Assembly (NCBI GenBank): GCA_947172415.1
Contig: OX359197.1
Coordinates: forward strand, 6,883,673-6,947,672
Direction of reading: 5' to 3'
Origin: Chondrosia reniformis
Taxonomy: Eukaryota; Porifera; Demospongiae; Chondrillida; Chondrillidae
DNA length: 64,000 bases
Part shown: in pieces, positions 60,241-64,000 of the stretch
Numbering within the stretch: the stretch's first letter is position 1
How the letters are laid out: every line of letters starts with the position of its first letter
Notes under the pieces: model-generated
Told to the model about the DNA's origin: nothing
Seen by the model: only the letters and a program-made list of their open reading frames with translations
Database searches by the model: none
Translations under genes and position numbers: made by a program

Positions 60241-63143
60241 ATGAGAACTAAAATTATACTCGGTCTTACAGTAGTTGCTATGCTTACAAGTGGATGTTGT
60301 TCTAGTAAGTAAAGTTGTACATAGTATATACACACATATTAGTAACATATTCTGCAACTATATATTTAGTGTACTTAAAATTTTATGAAATTCCAGAGTT
60401 TTTGGAATCATAATGTCCTAATACAGCTGTTTAGCCCCTATATTACTAATATACATATAAAAGAACATGAAAGGTATTAAACGATTGCAAATATATATAT
60501 ATATATATGCATAGAGTATATGCCCTTCATAAACTATGAATTCTTATGTTGTATCACCTTTTAAAATTGTCTTTTAATTCATAAACTGAAAAAAAATTGA
60601 TTCCTTTTTGAAATTATTGTAAATTTGTATCAGGTACACATACAACAGTATACATATTCAGTAACTGTTTTATACAATTAAATATACAACATCATGGTTA
60701 AAAATCATTATATATAATAACTTTTAATAGCATTATTAATATAGGAGTCATTTCATATTTATTTGAATAGTATATAAGCAGATTAAAGCTATAGCCAAAG
60801 TTACATCAGCTGTAAATATTTCACTAAAGCCTTTGTAGTGGATATTGTTGTGTATTGGTTTCATGGTATGGTATCCCAGAAACCTTCATAAATCCACTAT
60901 GCAGTGATTTCCCTGTGAAGACAAAAAAGTGAAACAGTGCTAGCAATGATCACAAATATACTTGCATGTATATGCATATTACTAATTCTTAATATTAATG
61001 TAGCCAACATTAATATTTATATACATATACATCACATACATATGTAACAACTATAACACATGGTTAATATAATGTAGTACACCTTCTTATAACGCTAGCT
61101 TAATTAGTCTTTTGATGGCCATTGATACAAGCACGAAATTCCATAGGAAATAACTTAACATATAAATACATACATATTATTAGGACATCTAGCTGTTTCT
61201 ACTAGTAATGAAGGTTGGAAGGTACATGTGACTGACAGTTAATGGGGCAGAAGTGATTGTTTGATGCTGCAAATGTATTCTATGTATATGTTTTTAGAAT
61301 AAGAAAATCCTATCACAAAACCTCAGAGTCTGTAGAGACTATCATACATTATATGTCTGATAAAGACCTGCAAGTTGAAATGTCTTGATTAATTGCTTGC
61401 TGTGGAAGCTATATAATTCTTCATACATCAAAGAGTTAGGTAGTGCCCTCTATAATAAAGACAACCAGTAAAATGGCTGCCTTTTTCATATAGTATGTTG
61501 AAAATGTAAAAATTCCTAAACTATATGTATGTATGCATGTGCTTGTATAATTCAGAAACGATGTGCACCCTGCATGGTCTGTCCTCTCAGATTCTGTAGT
61601 AAGGCAGGTGAAACTTGTATATAAAGGGCCCTACCACATACCAGAACACGGTAACAAGGAAATTCGGATGAGGTGCACCAACTCTGCCTCAACCAACGTC
61701 CAGTGGTACCACAATGACAGCCGTTTGGTCCAGAGTCCGGGAGGAACAACAACAGACAAAGTCATAATTGGCGATGGAGGTTTTCCCGTGAGATCTTATA
61801 TAACCATTCAGCGTCCGACCTTCTCTTCTGCTGGTACATATGAGTGTAGGAGTGATAACAGAGTACATAATACCTTTATGGCAACTGTTATTGGTAAGTA
61901 TTAAATTTGCAGTAATGAGGAATATTGTTTACATATATATTTACATATATACGTATACATACCAAATTTGTCCAAATAGAGGCAGGCCTCTAAATAAGAC
62001 CAGCCTCTATATATTCAAACCCAACCTCTATATGCATGGATCAGTGTATGTATACATAGTATGTTTCTTGCATATTAGTTTTGATATACAACAATTATAT
62101 ATATAATATAAATAGCGTATGTTAATGTTTTTGAAAATCTATCCTTCCTCACTATGTGTGTTGGTACATTTCCTCTCTTACTGAGATGTAGCCTAATATT
62201 TATATCTATTCAATGTAGCACGACTAAAAAAGGTTGCATGTGGATCCACGTGTGAAAGAGTGAATGGAAGAACTTTAACTAAAGAACAAGCTGAAAGGTA
62301 TAGCCTATCAGTTCCACTGAACTATGAACCAAGTAATTATAAGCCTCGCCAGGAACCATCCAAGACACGGTGGTCCTTTGAAGGACCCATTAACACAGCA
62401 CAGTGTGATCCAACTGGTGAGAATGGAGCAACATGCAGCTTTGCGTCTTGCACTCAACAAAGGAGGTGTGAACTTTCCACTGTGGCTGACCGGTCTGCCC
62501 TTAATATATCGGGAGACTATGGCACTCAACTAACTCTCAACCTTACCAAACTGGCGTCGTATCTGGCCAGAGATGGTCGAATTACTGTCAGGTATCTCGC
62601 AGAACTTCCTTATATGGACGACTATGATGGAACAGATGGTAGAGATGATAGCTCCGATGAAAAATCTATCAAAGTTATCTATTTAGAACATTTGTGGGCA
62701 CTTCGACCTCCTAGTAAGTACAGATAGCTTTAATATTTGTAATATACCTATACCTGGGGTCATATATAACTCTTTAATAAAATGCATAATAGTGAGCATC
62801 GGATCTGCAAACTGTTCTGGGGAAAATCCCTGTCTGGTGAAGACTAACGTAGGCTCTCCCCTTACATTGTGTAATGAGATAACTTTGCATCTGGAGGGCA
62901 ACATCATTAGACAATCCAAGTGGATGTACAGAAATGGAACTGATGTGAATGTTAACAGCTGCTCAGAAATTGATAGTTGCACAACCATACAGTCTCCTAG
63001 CAACATACGGACCAATGGACTGTGGGGAAGGTGTCTGCACATTCGGCAGGTTGAGGAGGCCATGAATGGAGCAACATTGATGTATGTTGTTCAGCCTGTC
63101 GATGGAAATGCTCTCTCTGTTCAGTATACAATTTCTGTTCAAA
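60241..63143 (+). CDS. Secreted or membrane Ig-domain protein (3' end uncertain)
   Basis: Four exons (60241-60308, 61556-61893, 62219-62713, 62793-63143) join in phase. Exon 1 is a signal peptide (MRTKIILGLTVVAMLTSGCC). Exon 2 is one Ig domain: IRMRCTNSAS and VQWYHND, then ITIQRPTFSSAGTYECRSDN with the D/S-x-G-x-Y-x-C signature. Exons 3 and 4 are Cys-rich extracellular-type modules with sequons and paired cysteines that I do not recognise. Introns after exons 2-4 are phase 1, typical of shuffled extracellular modules. A possible terminal exon at 63267-63286 would end the protein (423 aa) without a membrane span; otherwise the gene continues past the window. No ligand can be named. Confidence 0.75.
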
Positions 63144-64000
63144 GTAAGTATATAGGTACCTACATATACGTATGTATTTATGCCAGTACATATACATACG
63201 TATATAGATAAGCTGCAAATTGAAACCTCCGGCAGTTAAAAGGCTTGCCTAATTTATATATTACAGGTGTAATTGAACTGATATAAATAATACATAGAAT
63301 TGGGAGTGGGAGTGGCAGGAGAAGTGGGAGTGGGAGTGGCAGGAGAAGTGGGAGTGGGAGTGGCAGGAGAAGTGGGAGTGGGAGTGGCAGGAGAAGTGGG
63401 AGTGGGAGTGGCAGGAGAAGTGGGAGTGGCAGTGGGTATGTCCTAACTGGTCGGCAACCTAACTGTTTCTGGATTCACTTCAAACCTAACTACCACTTAA
63501 TGTTATGTATAGACACATGTGTGTGTGTGGTACATTGTTCATTTTGAAAATGTATTCTGGGATGAGGACTTTTGATAATATATGTGTTATTCATTTCAAC
63601 AACTCTATTGCAATAATAATATTCAGAAAGGATGACACAGTAGGATATAGGTATATAAACTTTTATACACTAACCTGCAGTATATATTTTAAAAATATCA
63701 GCTGTTTGGGAGTGTGTCTTTTAGGGAAACTCAACTTTCAGTTAATTGAGGTTTAATATTTCGTCTTGTGAAATACAATACTGACATGTTCCACACTTCA
63801 ATATGCTCTAGACATAAAATCAAACCATTTGGATGGTTCTTCATTCAACTCTTGAGCATCTAAAAGTTTAAATCTTTTGGATGTTCAATGAATTGAAAGA
63901 TGCGTTCCAAAAAAGAGTTTGAAATACGTAGTTAGAAGGAATCCTTTTATTACGAAATCAAAAGTTGCCAAATTTCTATCTTCACATACATCTATATAAA
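63144..64000. other. Downstream part of the Ig gene or flank
   Basis: Apart from a possible short terminal exon (63267-63286) and the minisatellite at 63298, I see no coding segment. The ORF at 63505-63756 shows no family features. Confidence 0.4.
63298..63435. repeat. 24-bp minisatellite
   Basis: About five and a half units of GGCAGGAGAAGTGGGAGTGG plus GAGT lie after Ig exon 4. Confidence 0.95.

Overview
This is a eukaryotic, AT-rich, intron-bearing window. Nearly every gene is a recognisable animal orthologue: WASHC5, CFAP95, SPAG7, TOLLIP, COX6C, AHI1, a BEN-domain factor, PLA2G15 and LITAF-domain genes. Ciliary genes (CFAP95, AHI1), compact gene spacing, an expanded LITAF family, an unusual 7TM receptor and an Ig-domain receptor suggest an early-branching aquatic metazoan. 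A sponge is my best guess, but that is inference. Exon boundaries below were read by eye from GT/AG (or GC/AG) sites. Apart from one WASHC5 junction noted below, I checked that the phases of every model joined across introns add up.

Layout. 1-2364 (+): 3' part of WASHC5 (strumpellin). 2580-3797 (-): single-exon 7TM receptor. 4147-7920 (+): CFAP95, whose intron 2 is a 68-copy 33-bp minisatellite. About 8220-8880: unexplained GC-rich block. 9026-10830 (+): SPAG7. 10928-13612 (+): TOLLIP, followed by a 23-bp minisatellite. 14330-14536 (-): COX6C. 14870-42871 (+): AHI1 (jouberin), with a 20-kb intron that holds a complete antisense BEN-domain gene (18127-33094, -). 43352-45463 (-): PLA2G15. 46227-59332 (-): tandem cluster of seven two-exon LITAF-domain genes. 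60241-63143 and beyond (+): secreted or membrane Ig-domain protein, 3' end uncertain.

How the genes relate. WASHC5 (endosomal actin), TOLLIP (endosomal sorting), PLA2G15 (lysosomal lipase) and LITAF proteins (late endosome and lysosome) all act in endolysosomal trafficking. CFAP95 and AHI1 act in cilia. Neighbouring genes are often head to head, with short shared 5' regions (7TM/CFAP95, COX6C/AHI1, LITAF7/Ig).

The strongest unlisted signal is that tandem duplications in this window repeatedly sit on splice junctions. Arrays that copy a 5' or 3' splice site occur in CFAP95 (twice), AHI1, the BEN gene and LITAF6, and a splice-site-rich array lies next to a TOLLIP donor. In CFAP95 the period is a multiple of three, the array is open throughout, and it starts exactly at the donor in the coding frame. 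Use of any internal donor would therefore add whole 11-residue repeats to the protein. The window also holds a TIR-bearing MITE family, a second dispersed repeat family, three other short inverted-repeat elements and a tRNA-derived SINE.
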